A DNA stretch of 64,000 nt. Origin: Corynebacterium lowii (lineage in GTDB: Bacteria > Actinomycetota > Actinomycetes > Mycobacteriales > Mycobacteriaceae). Below are positions 8,486-17,400 of the stretch, in pieces. The notes under the pieces are model-generated. The model was not told the DNA's origin, made no database searches, and was given only the letters and a program-made list of their open reading frames with translations. The DNA is taken from positions 310,001 through 374,000 of the forward strand of contig NZ_LKEV01000001.1 in assembly GCF_001412085.1 (NCBI RefSeq), read 5' to 3'. Numbering within the stretch: the first letter of the stretch is position 1; each line of letters opens with the position of its first letter. Position numbers and translations under genes: made by a program.

Positions 8486-10041
8486 GTACTAGCGCATTAA
8501 ACGCGCGCCGCCGCGCAGCAGAATGGACGGAGCTTTCCCGCACGCAAGAGACTGTGGACGTGGTGATTATCGGCGGCGGTATCACCGGCGTGGGCCTGGC
8601 ACTTGATGCCATCACGCGCGGGCTTTCCACGGTGTTAGTGGAAAAGCACGACCTCGCCTTTGGCACCTCGCGGTGGTCCTCCAAGCTGGCCCACGGAGGT
8701 CTGCGCTACCTAGCCAAGATGGAACTCGGTATCGCGCATCACTCCGCGGTAGAACGCGGGATTCTCATGGAGCGCACAGCCCCGCACCTGATTCGGGCTT
8801 TGCCACAGGTGATGGCCCTGGGAGCGGATACCACCGTGAAGCAAAAAGTGGCGACCAGGATGGGCTTTTTAGCCGGAGATGCGCTGCGGATCACCGCCGG
8901 GACGTCGGCAAGCACCCTGCCGCGCTCGCGCTTTGCCGCGAAGGAAGAGACGCTGCGACTGTGCCCGGCGGTGTCCCGAAAGGGGCTGAAGGGCTCCTGG
9001 GTGAATTACGACGGGCAGATGGTTGACGACGCCCGCGTGGTCACCGCGCTTGCCCGCACGGCGGCGAGTGAGGGAGCGCGGATACTGACGTATTGCGAGG
9101 CCACCTCCGCCAGCGGCCAGGAAGTAAAACTGCGCGATACGCTCACGGGCGCAGAAACCATCGTGCGAGCCCGCGCGGTTATTAGCGCCACCGGAGTATG
9201 GGCGGGTGGGCTTGACTCCGAGATCACGGTGCGCCCCGCGCGAGGCACCCACCTGGTCTTTGACGCCGAGCTCTTTGGCAACCCTACGGGGGCGCTCACG
9301 GTGCCGCTGCCGGGTTCGATCTCGCGCTATCTCTTCATTCTCCCCGCCCCGCATGGCCGGTGCTATTTGGGGCTGACCGATGAGGACGCCCCCGGCGAGA
9401 TTCCCGATGTGCCCCCCACGCCGGAAGAGGACGTGGAGTTCTTGCTCAAGCACATCAATCGCGCCTTGGAAAAGAAGCTGACCCGCGCGGACGTGCTGGG
9501 GACGTTTACGGGACTGCGCCCCCTGCTGGATAACGGCGAAGGGGGATCGACCGCCGACCTTTCGCGCCGCCACGCCATCGTGACTTCGGAGAACGGGGTG
9601 TACTCCGTGGTGGGCGGAAAGTTCACGGAATATCGCCTCATGGCGGAGGAAACGCTCGATCGCGTGATTCGGGAACGCGGCCTGACGGCTCGGGCCTGCG
9701 TGACCCGCAATTTTCCGCTCATCGGCGCGCCGGGGCACCGCGATTATTCCCACATCGCCCTGCGCGATCTTCATGGCCTCCCCGCCGCCATGATGAGGCG
9801 CTTTGGCAATGAGGCTCCGCAGGTATTCGCCGCGGCCACCGTGGAGAATCCACTGAACAACGTGGGAAATCTGGACGTGAGCCGGGCTGAGGCGGAATAC
9901 GCCTTTACCCACGAGGGCGCCCTCACGGTAGAGGACGTGCTGGAACGTCGTACCCGGGCGGCCATGATTCCGCGGGACGCCGAGGCGGCTTATGCCGAGG
10001 TACAAGAGATTCACGATCATGTTATGAGGAGCATGCGATGA
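8482..10041 (+). CDS. glpD: Glycerol-3-phosphate dehydrogenase, FAD-dependent
   Basis: A 519-residue membrane-associated flavoenzyme oxidising sn-glycerol-3-phosphate to DHAP and reducing quinone. Seen: the Rossmann FAD motif DVVIIGGGITGVGLALDA (about 26-43), GTSRWSSKLAHGGLRYL (about 71-87, typical of GlpD), and the C-terminal DUF/DAO_C domain. ATG 8482 overlaps the TetR stop (ATGA), showing translational coupling. DHAP made here is the precursor of acyl-DHAP, the substrate expected for the AgpS-like enzyme encoded first in the operon, which supports a common role in glycerolipid synthesis or turnover. Confidence 0.95.
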   Translation: MSTSALNARRRAAEWTELSRTQETVDVVIIGGGITGVGLALDAITRGLSTVLVEKHDLAFGTSRWSSKLAHGGLRYLAKMELGIAHHSAVERGILMERTAPHLIRALPQVMALGADTTVKQKVATRMGFLAGDALRITAGTSASTLPRSRFAAKEETLRLCPAVSRKGLKGSWVNYDGQMVDDARVVTALARTAASEGARILTYCEATSASGQEVKLRDTLTGAETIVRARAVISATGVWAGGLDSEITVRPARGTHLVFDAELFGNPTGALTVPLPGSISRYLFILPAPHGRCYLGLTDEDAPGEIPDVPPTPEEDVEFLLKHINRALEKKLTRADVLGTFTGLRPLLDNGEGGSTADLSRRHAIVTSENGVYSVVGGKFTEYRLMAEETLDRVIRERGLTARACVTRNFPLIGAPGHRDYSHIALRDLHGLPAAMMRRFGNEAPQVFAAATVENPLNNVGNLDVSRAEAEYAFTHEGALTVEDVLERRTRAAMIPRDAEAAYAEVQEIHDHVMRSMR

Positions 10042-10355
10042 AGAAAGTGACACAAACGGGGCGGAAGGTCCTGGACTCTGCATTTGTGAAAGCACAGGCG
10101 CGCTATCCGGTGGCCACCGGCGCGGTGATTCATAAGGTTATGGGGCTGACTTCCAGCAGCGGGCATAAAAAGCCTGGAACAAGTGAGGAGCAGGGTTCCT
10201 ATGCCCACGTGAAGGGACTGCGGGCGGCTAATGAGGCCGCAGGGGTTCCTGCCGAGCTGGAGATAGAACGGCCTAATGGCGTGCTCGCCGCCAACGTGGC
10301 GGCGGGGATTCCGGGGTATGGGCAGGCACGGGCGACGCCCAGCCACGAGGGGTAG
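10038..10355 (+). CDS. Small conserved-type protein in the glpD operon
   Basis: 105 residues, no family recognised. The ATG overlaps the glpD stop (ATGA), so it is translated with glpD. It is hydrophilic with no signal peptide; the C-terminal half holds an internal duplication, AANEAAGVP (about 57-65) and AANVAAGIP (about 77-85). It may be an accessory or membrane-tethering partner of GlpD, but that is only suggested by coupling. The following 268 nt up to the protease gene hold no gene that I can support; they are visibly richer in A/T near the protease promoter. Confidence 0.75.
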   Translation: MKKVTQTGRKVLDSAFVKAQARYPVATGAVIHKVMGLTSSSGHKKPGTSEEQGSYAHVKGLRAANEAAGVPAELEIERPNGVLAANVAAGIPGYGQARATPSHEG

Positions 10356-10623
10356 GAGAGAACGAGGGGTAGGAGAACACGGAGGCTGGGTGAGTACGAG
10401 GGTTGAGCGAAAGCGTTAGCCGAAAGATGGGAAAGCCAGACGAAAGTTAGGCGGCGAATGTAACTTTTTGATTAAGAGGTAATGGGAGGCATTTTCCGGT
10501 CCTTAATTTCCTCGAATAAATCTTGCCGTAAAAGGATGAGCCGTTTATGGTTCCCGATGGATCATGGCCGCCATTGGGGCTAAGGTTCGACCATGAAAGT
10601 ACGTTGATGGAAAGGGATTGGGC

Positions 10624-11274
10624 ATGAAATTCTCCCCCACTAAGTTTGGTTCCAGCCGTTTTGCCGCGCTGGTAACCTCCCTCGCGGTTGCGGCGATGCC
10701 CTTGGCTAATGCGGCCACCGCTCAGGCAGCGGGCACGGTATGGCAGGGCATGCCCATCCGTGGCGTCAATAATTCTCCCTGCACGGCCAGCATCGCCAAC
10801 GACCATACGGCCTATACCGCCCTGCACTGTGGTGGCGGCCAGTGGAAGGTGGGCGATCAGATCAACTCCCGCACTGGAGGCAGCATTGGCACCATCGCCG
10901 CGCTGGGCTCCGACCTTCCCGCAGGCCAGCAGCTCGATGTGGTGAAGATTGACCTCGGCCCCGGTGTGAAGGTGAAGGGGAACGTGGGAGTGGGCGATTC
11001 CGCCGCGCTCAATAACGGCGATGCCGTGAAGGTTGCCGCCCCCGGCAACCGCAACACCGGTACGGTCACTAACAGCACCCCCACCCGCCTCACGCTCCGG
11101 GACGATCAGTACCCCTCGGACCTCATCTCGACCAGCGTGCAGACCTTCGGCGGCAACTCCGGTGGCGCGCTGCTGAACTCTAACGACGAGCTCGTGGGCG
11201 TTCTGGCGGGCGGCAATGCCAAGAACAAGTCCTACTTCACCCCGATCAACGTGATTTTGGAGCGCCTGGGCTAA
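10624..11274 (+). CDS. Secreted chymotrypsin-like serine protease
   Basis: 216 residues with a Sec signal peptide (Lys-rich start, hydrophobic core, ATAQA cleavage site near residue 35). The trypsin-fold triad is visible: His68 in TALHCG, Asp105 in LDVVKIDL and Ser179 in GGNSGGALL; Cys53 and Cys69 probably form the disulfide next to His. The fold is compact, like Streptomyces and corynebacterial extracellular proteases. ATG 10624 has AAAGGGA 7 nt upstream. It is a single-gene unit, closed by the terminator at 11296. Substrates unknown. Confidence 0.9.
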   Translation: MKFSPTKFGSSRFAALVTSLAVAAMPLANAATAQAAGTVWQGMPIRGVNNSPCTASIANDHTAYTALHCGGGQWKVGDQINSRTGGSIGTIAALGSDLPAGQQLDVVKIDLGPGVKVKGNVGVGDSAALNNGDAVKVAAPGNRNTGTVTNSTPTRLTLRDDQYPSDLISTSVQTFGGNSGGALLNSNDELVGVLAGGNAKNKSYFTPINVILERLG

Positions 11275-11295
11275 ACCCGCCTAGAGCACTCACCG

Positions 11296-11345
11296 CGCCC
11301 CTGCTTCCGGCACCCAAACGTGCCCGGTAGCAGGGGCGTTTTTCT
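11296..11345 (+). terminator. Rho-independent terminator after the serine protease
   Basis: GCCCCTGCT-CCGG-CA and TG-CCGG-AGCAGGGGC form a long hairpin with a few mismatches around the loop CCCAAACG, followed by GTTTTTCTTT. Confidence 0.85.
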
Positions 11346-11441
11346 TTATCGAGGGCTGCGGTCCCGGCTCTTCGTTACACTCGGCGGGGAGAACGAACTG
11401 ACCGCGTAACTAAACAGGCATCACCAAGCTGAGGAGTTTTT

Positions 11442-12536
11442 ATGTCCCACACCGTCACCGGAATTATCTCTGCGGCGCAGAATGCGCCGGTAGAAAGCGC
11501 GACGATCGTGATTCCCGACCCCGGCGCTCACGACGTCGTGGTGCGAGTACAGGCCTGCGGCGTGTGCCACACGGACATGGCCTACCGCGACGGTGATATT
11601 GAGGACGCCTACCCCTTCCTGCTGGGCCACGAGGCCGCCGGCATCGTCGAGGAGGTGGGCTCAGGCGTGACCCACGTGGAGGTGGGGGACTTTGTGGTGC
11701 TCAACTGGCGTGCCGTGTGTGGGGAGTGCCGCGCCTGCAAGCGCGGCGAGCCGCACTACTGCTTTGACACCTTTAACGCCTCCAAGAAGATGACCTTGGA
11801 GGATGGCACGGAACTCACCCCCGCCCTGGGCATTGGGGCTTTTGCGGAAAAGACCCTGGTGCACGAGCGCCAGTGCACCAAGGTGAACCCGGAGGCCGAC
11901 CCCGCCGCCGCAGGCCTGCTGGGTTGCGGAATTATGGCGGGTGTGGGTGCCGCGGTGAACACCGGCCAGGTGAAGCGCGGAGAATCCGTGGCCGTCTTTG
12001 GCTGCGGCGGCGTGGGCGCGGCGGCCGTCGCGGGTGCTGCCCTCAACGACGCCACCACGGTTATCGCCGTGGACGTGGACGAGCGCAAACTCGAATGGGC
12101 GCGCAACCTCGGCGCCACCCACACCATTGCCTCCGCCGACATGGAGGAGCAAGAGGTGATCGACCGCGTGCGCGAGCTCACCGGGGGTTTCGGGGCTGAC
12201 GTGACCATCGACGCCGTGGGCATCCCCGCCACCTTCCGCCAGGCCTTCTACTCCCGCGACCACGCCGGACGCATGGTGCTCGTGGGCGTACCCAACCTCA
12301 CCTCCAAGATCGAACTTCCCGCCATTGACTTCTTCTCTCGCGGTGGTGCCCTCAAGCCCTCCTGGTATGGCGATTGCCTCCCCGAGCGCGATTTCCCCGC
12401 CTACGTGGACCTCCACCTGCAAGGCACGTTCCCGCTGGGCGATTTCGTCTCTGAGCGCATCGGGCTGGGCGACGTGGAAAAGGCCTTTGACACCATGAAG
12501 GCTGGCGAGGTGCTGCGCTCGGTGGTGGTGCTCTAA
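11442..12536 (+). CDS. fadH: S-(hydroxymethyl)mycothiol dehydrogenase
   Basis: Zn-dependent medium-chain alcohol dehydrogenase (364 residues) that oxidises the formaldehyde-mycothiol adduct with NAD. Visible: catalytic zinc ligands Cys42 (GVCHTD) and His63 (GHEAAG), structural zinc cysteines in [15 protein letters not shown] (about 94-108) and the NAD loop GCGGVGAA (about 188-195). The sequence and the adjacent metallo-beta-lactamase gene match C. glutamicum fadH/cg0388 and mycobacterial mscR. AGGAG lies 6 nt before ATG 11442; a TACACT box about 70 nt upstream could be its -10. mshA for mycothiol synthesis is at 41224. Confidence 0.93.
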   Translation: MSHTVTGIISAAQNAPVESATIVIPDPGAHDVVVRVQACGVCHTDMAYRDGDIEDAYPFLLGHEAAGIVEEVGSGVTHVEVGDFVVLNWRAVCGECRACKRGEPHYCFDTFNASKKMTLEDGTELTPALGIGAFAEKTLVHERQCTKVNPEADPAAAGLLGCGIMAGVGAAVNTGQVKRGESVAVFGCGGVGAAAVAGAALNDATTVIAVDVDERKLEWARNLGATHTIASADMEEQEVIDRVRELTGGFGADVTIDAVGIPATFRQAFYSRDHAGRMVLVGVPNLTSKIELPAIDFFSRGGALKPSWYGDCLPERDFPAYVDLHLQGTFPLGDFVSERIGLGDVEKAFDTMKAGEVLRSVVVL

Positions 12537-13171
12537 TGGCGCACACCGACCTGCGCGTAGACCACGTGGTTACCTCCGGCATCTTCGCCCTCGACGGCGG
12601 CGAGTGGGAGGTGGATAACAACATCTGGCTCGTGGGCGACGAGAGCGAGGTATACATTATCGACGCCGCCCACAGCGCCGCCCCCATCATCGAGGCCGTG
12701 GGCGAGCGCACGGTGCGCGGAATCATCTGCACCCACGCCCACAACGACCACATCAACGTGGCCCCGGAGCTGGCGGAGCATTTCGACGCCCCGATACTCC
12801 TGCACCCCGGCGACCACATGCTGTGGGAAGAGACGCTGCCCCAGGTATCGCACCACGACCTCAGCGACGGCCAGGTATTCGAGGTGGCGGGCACCCAGAT
12901 GAAGGTGCTCAACACCCCCGGTCACTCGCCGGGTTCTTGCTGCCTTTACCTCCCCGAGGCCGCCGAGCTCTTCTCCGGGGACACCCTCTTCCAGGGCGGG
13001 CCGGGGGCCACGGGGCGCAGTTATAGCTCCTTTGGCACCATCATTGATTCACTGAAAACCTCGCTGCTGGACCTCCCCGCAGAAACCACCGTGCGTACCG
13101 GGCACGGCGATCACACCACCATCGGGGCCGAGGCCCCGCACTTAGAGGAGTGGATTAAGCGGGGGTATTAG
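12536..13171 (+). CDS. Metallo-beta-lactamase-fold hydrolase of formaldehyde detoxification
   Basis: 211 residues. The zinc-binding motif CTHAHNDHIN (about 63-72), a later His in NTPGHSPGSCC and the Asp in FSGDTLFQGG identify a glyoxalase-II-like hydrolase. Its ATG overlaps the stop of fadH (TAATG), so the proteins are made together. The likely reaction is hydrolysis of S-formylmycothiol to formate and mycothiol, from context and from C. glutamicum; the sequence alone would also allow another thioester. Its 3' end overlaps by 4 nt the small minus-strand gene after panC. Confidence 0.88.
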   Translation: MAHTDLRVDHVVTSGIFALDGGEWEVDNNIWLVGDESEVYIIDAAHSAAPIIEAVGERTVRGIICTHAHNDHINVAPELAEHFDAPILLHPGDHMLWEETLPQVSHHDLSDGQVFEVAGTQMKVLNTPGHSPGSCCLYLPEAAELFSGDTLFQGGPGATGRSYSSFGTIIDSLKTSLLDLPAETTVRTGHGDHTTIGAEAPHLEEWIKRGY

Positions 13172-13308
13172 CGGCTTTTGATGAGCCACGTGAGGTGGTC
13201 GATACGTTCCCAGAGTTCGCGCTCTCGCGGGGAGAGAAGGTACTCGCGGGCGAGCTCGTTGACCTCCTCGATGGAGGCGCAAAGCGCAATGAGGGGTGGC
13301 GAGGTCAC
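13168..13308 (-). CDS. Small acidic/helical protein downstream of panC
   Basis: A 46-residue ORF, GTG 13308 to TAA 13168. It lies in the same frame as panC, 15 nt after the panC stop, with GAGGACA as a possible ribosome site, so it would be made by coupling or reinitiation. The protein has the charged helical stretch NELAREYLLSPRERELWERI and a Trp pair but no recognised domain. Codon pattern (G/C third positions) and the tight packing against the convergent hydrolase gene support a real gene. A function cannot be assigned; CoA/pantothenate relevance is suggested only by position. Confidence 0.6.
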   Translation of the reverse strand: MTSPPLIALCASIEEVNELAREYLLSPRERELWERIDHLTWLIKSR

Positions 13309-13323
13309 CCCTGCGCTGTCCTC

Positions 13324-14199
13324 TTAATCACCCACCACCACGTTATCTATCAGCCGCACGCTGCCCACGGTGGCGGCCACCAGGGCTAGCGCCGGGCTGG
13401 TCAGGGGGTGCCCTAACTCGGCCTCGCTTAACGGTTCGAGCGTGGCGGGATTGACCACCACTAGGTAATCCACCTCCACGCCGGGGGAGTGGGCGAGGTC
13501 GTTGCGCGCGCCGGGAAGATCAAGGGGCTGGCCCGCCGCCGCGCGGTCGCGCAGGCCAAAGAGGGTGCGAGAAAGGGCCAGGGCCTGTTCCTTTTCTGCC
13601 GCGCTCAGGCGCTGATTCCGGCTGGATTCCGCCAAGCCTTCCGGGGTGCGGGCGATGGGTACTTCCGCGATCTCTATATCGAAGTTCATGTCTCGCACGA
13701 GCCGGTGAATGATGGCCACCTGCTGTGCATCCTTGCGGCCAAAATAGGCGCGGGTGGGGGCGATGAGGTGGAAGAGTTTGGACACCACGGTGGCCACGCC
13801 ATCGAAGTGGCCGGGGCGGCTGGCCCCCTCTAGGCGAGAACCCATCTCCCCGGTGCGCACCCAGATGAGGGGATCACCGTCCGGGTACATCTCCTCGCGG
13901 CTGGGCATGAAGGCGATGTCCACGCCGAGTTCTTCCAGCAGGCGCAGATCGGCTTCCGGCTGGCGAGGATAGAGTCGGTAGTCCTCGCAATCGCCGTTAT
14001 TGGCGTATTGCAGGGGATTAACAAAGGCGCTCACCACCGTGACCTCGTTGTGCTCCACGGCCTGTTCGATGAGGCGGGCGTGGCCCTGGTGCAGGGCGCC
14101 CATCGTGGGCACCAAACCCAGGCTGGAAGAAGCACCCGAACCGCGATACTGAGCAAGCGCAGAGCGCAGTTCCGCGATGGTGTGGCACAGAATGGTCAT
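13324..14199 (-). CDS. panC: Pantoate--beta-alanine ligase
   Basis: 291 residues joining pantoate and beta-alanine with ATP, last step of pantothenate synthesis. Signature segments: [11 protein letters not shown] (about 29-39, HIGH-like), FVNPLQY (about 60-66), GRKDAQQ (about 149-155) and a KMSKS-like SSRNQRLS (about 185-192). Length is normal. It starts 3 nt after the panB stop and the two form an operon. ATG 14199 with the neighbouring GGAGTAAAGC as ribosome site. Confidence 0.96.
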   Translation of the reverse strand: MTILCHTIAELRSALAQYRGSGASSSLGLVPTMGALHQGHARLIEQAVEHNEVTVVSAFVNPLQYANNGDCEDYRLYPRQPEADLRLLEELGVDIAFMPSREEMYPDGDPLIWVRTGEMGSRLEGASRPGHFDGVATVVSKLFHLIAPTRAYFGRKDAQQVAIIHRLVRDMNFDIEIAEVPIARTPEGLAESSRNQRLSAAEKEQALALSRTLFGLRDRAAAGQPLDLPGARNDLAHSPGVEVDYLVVVNPATLEPLSEAELGHPLTSPALALVAATVGSVRLIDNVVVGD

Positions 14200-14202
14200 G
14201 CT

Positions 14203-15018
14203 TTACTCCTCAAAGGATTCCGCCGCGGCGGGGAAGGCTCCGCCTTGAACGTCCTGGATATAGGCCTGGGTGGCGCGGTGTAGTTCCTCGCCTATGGTGG
14301 CATAGGAGCGCACAAAGCGCGGGGTCTTGCCCTGGGTGAGGCCAAAGGCGTCGGTCCACACGAGGATCTGGCCGTCCGTGCCCGCCCCGGCCCCGATACC
14401 GATGGTGGGCACTGTCAGTTCCGCGCTGATCTTTTCTGCTACCGCGGTGGGCACCATCTCTAGCACCATCGCGCACACGCCTGCCTGCTGGATCGCCAGG
14501 GCGTCGGCAAGCAAACGCTGGGCACCTTCGCCCCGGCCCTGTACCACGTAGCCGCCCAGGGCGTGCTCGGATTGTGGGGTGTAGCCCAGGTGCCCCATCA
14601 CGGGTATGCCCGCCTGGGTGAGGGCGGCGATGGTGGGGGCAATCTCCGCGCCGCCCTCGATTTTCACGGCGGCCACTCCGCTTTCCTTCATAAAGCGCGT
14701 GGCGGTGGCGAGGGCCTGCTGGGGGCTGGCCTCGTAACTTCCAAAGGGAAGGTCGGCCACCACAAAGGCGTGCGGGGCGGCCCCGGCCACGGCGCGCGCC
14801 ATAGAAAGCAGTTCTTCCACGGTGATGGGCAGGGTGGAGGAGTGGCCCAGCACCACGTTGGCGGCGGAATCGCCCACGAGGAGTACGTCTATCCCAGCGG
14901 TGTCAAAGATGGCGGCGGTGAGGGCATCGTAACTGGTGAGGGCGCTGATCTTCTGCCCTTTTTCCTTGGCGGCTATCAGGTGGCGGGTGCGCACGCGCCC
15001 CGTGGTGATCTGCGGCAT
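14203..15018 (-). CDS. panB: 3-methyl-2-oxobutanoate hydroxymethyltransferase
   Basis: 271-residue TIM-barrel enzyme making ketopantoate from ketoisovalerate and methylene-THF. Visible: LTSYDALTA (about 28-36), [13 protein letters not shown] (about 47-59, metal-binding Asp), VKIEGG (about 117-122), HLGYTPQS (about 142-149) and IGIGAG (about 200-205). A TACACT box 7 nt before ATG 15018 suggests leaderless transcription of panBC. A divergent MFS gene lies on the other side. Confidence 0.96.
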   Translation of the reverse strand: MPQITTGRVRTRHLIAAKEKGQKISALTSYDALTAAIFDTAGIDVLLVGDSAANVVLGHSSTLPITVEELLSMARAVAGAAPHAFVVADLPFGSYEASPQQALATATRFMKESGVAAVKIEGGAEIAPTIAALTQAGIPVMGHLGYTPQSEHALGGYVVQGRGEGAQRLLADALAIQQAGVCAMVLEMVPTAVAEKISAELTVPTIGIGAGAGTDGQILVWTDAFGLTQGKTPRFVRSYATIGEELHRATQAYIQDVQGGAFPAAAESFEE

Positions 15019-15094
15019 GGTAGAGAGTGTAACCGATAGCCCTTCCGTGATGTGGGGTGCCGGGAGTCACAGTATGGGCGTACTATATTTTTCT

Positions 15095-16315
15095 ATGGCT
15101 CACCAACAAACATCCTCGTATCTATGGCTGCGGGTAGCGCTGAGCATGTTCGTCGTGGCCTGGGGCGGCAATCAGTTCACCTCCATGATCGTGTTTTACC
15201 GCGGCGAAGGGGAGTTTGCGGACCTCTTTGTGGATTCCATGCTGGCGATCTACGCCCTGGGCGTGGCTACGGGACTGCTGGGGGCGGGCACTCTTTCCGA
15301 TCACTGGGGCAGGCGCAAGGTCATGTTGCCCGCTCCCGCCCTGGCGATGCTCGGCTCCGTGCTCATCGCCTCCGGGGAGCACCAGGGAGCTCTTTTGGCC
15401 TCGGGGCGCTTCATCGCGGGCATCGCCCTGGGCATTGCGATGACGGCCGGGGGAAGTTGGCTCAAGGAACTCTCCATGCCACCCTACGAGCCGGACGCAC
15501 GTGCCTCGGCGGGTGCCAAGAGGGCGTCGATGACGCTCACCACCGGCCTGGCGCTCGGCCCGGTGACGGCGGGAATCCTGGCCCAATGGGCCATCTACCC
15601 CGGCCAACTCATTTATGCGGTGCACATCGCCCTGACCCTCGCCGTGTATCCGCTGCTGCTTTCCGTGCCGGAGACGTACCGCAGCCGCAGCCCCCGCGGG
15701 CGTGGCCTGGGTTCCATGCTGAGCGACATCGCCGTACCCTCCTTACGTAGTAAGCGATTCCTCACCGTGGTGGTGCCGATGGCCCCCTGGGTTTTTGGCA
15801 CCTCCTTTACCGCGCAGACCATCGTGACCTCGCGGCTCCAAGGCGGCCTCGAACACCCGGTGGCCTATACCGGGATGATCTCGCTCATCACGATGGGCTG
15901 TGGCTTTGCCATTCAGCAGATCGGCCCGCGCTTTGATACCGGCGGGCGCCGCGGCCCCGTGAGCGCCCTGGCCCTGGCGGCCCTGGGCATGGCCTGCGCC
16001 ATGTTCACCGTCTGGCACCCGAGCATCTGGGGCGGCGTGCTCTGCGCCGTGGTGCTGGGACTGGCCTACGGCCTGGGAATGTTTATTGGCCTAGCGGAAA
16101 CTCAGCGTATTGCCCTGCCGGAGGACCTGGGCGGATTGACGGGCATATATTACTGCTGCACGTATGTGGGAATGGTGTTCCCGGCTCTGCTCACGTTCCT
16201 GGGCAGCAGGTTTAGCTATCCGCAGATGCTCGGCTTTGGGCTCGTCATGGCGCTGGCCGGAATGGCACTTGCGGCGTGGGCGGCACGGCGGCGTCCGCTA
16301 GGGCAGCTAAGGTAG
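15095..16315 (+). CDS. MFS transporter
   Basis: 406-residue carrier with about twelve hydrophobic segments. Typical MFS loop DHWGRRKVMLPAPA follows the second segment (about residue 68). An AYGLGMFIGLAETQ stretch in the second half is usual for drug or sugar:H+ symporters. The start chosen is ATG 15095, 8 nt after the -10-like TACTAT at 15081; ATG 15074 is in frame as well. Cargo unknown. It ends 6 nt before the epimerase gene, so the two may be one transcript. Confidence 0.85.
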   Translation: MAHQQTSSYLWLRVALSMFVVAWGGNQFTSMIVFYRGEGEFADLFVDSMLAIYALGVATGLLGAGTLSDHWGRRKVMLPAPALAMLGSVLIASGEHQGALLASGRFIAGIALGIAMTAGGSWLKELSMPPYEPDARASAGAKRASMTLTTGLALGPVTAGILAQWAIYPGQLIYAVHIALTLAVYPLLLSVPETYRSRSPRGRGLGSMLSDIAVPSLRSKRFLTVVVPMAPWVFGTSFTAQTIVTSRLQGGLEHPVAYTGMISLITMGCGFAIQQIGPRFDTGGRRGPVSALALAALGMACAMFTVWHPSIWGGVLCAVVLGLAYGLGMFIGLAETQRIALPEDLGGLTGIYYCCTYVGMVFPALLTFLGSRFSYPQMLGFGLVMALAGMALAAWAARRRPLGQLR

Positions 16316-17257
<942 letters not shown>

Positions 17258-17312
17258 CCCCGCGCGGCGCATGATGCGCGCATAAGTGCGTGAACGCGTG
17301 AGCGCATAGAGA

Positions 17313-17361
17313 AAGCCCGCTTGCTGCCTTTTCCCATCGGGTTAGTGCAGCAAGCGGGCTT
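17313..17361. terminator. Bidirectional terminator between galE and the DsbA-like gene
   Basis: Perfect 15-bp arms (AAGCCCGCTTGCTGC at 17313-17327 and its complement at 17347-17361) with a 19-nt loop lie between two convergent genes. The T-rich tail is clearer on the minus strand (CTTTCTCT), so it mainly serves the DsbA-like gene, with weak use for galE. Confidence 0.75.
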
Positions 17362-17400
17362 AAGGCGCTCCACAGAGTTCGTTCTATAGAGCGCCTGCGA

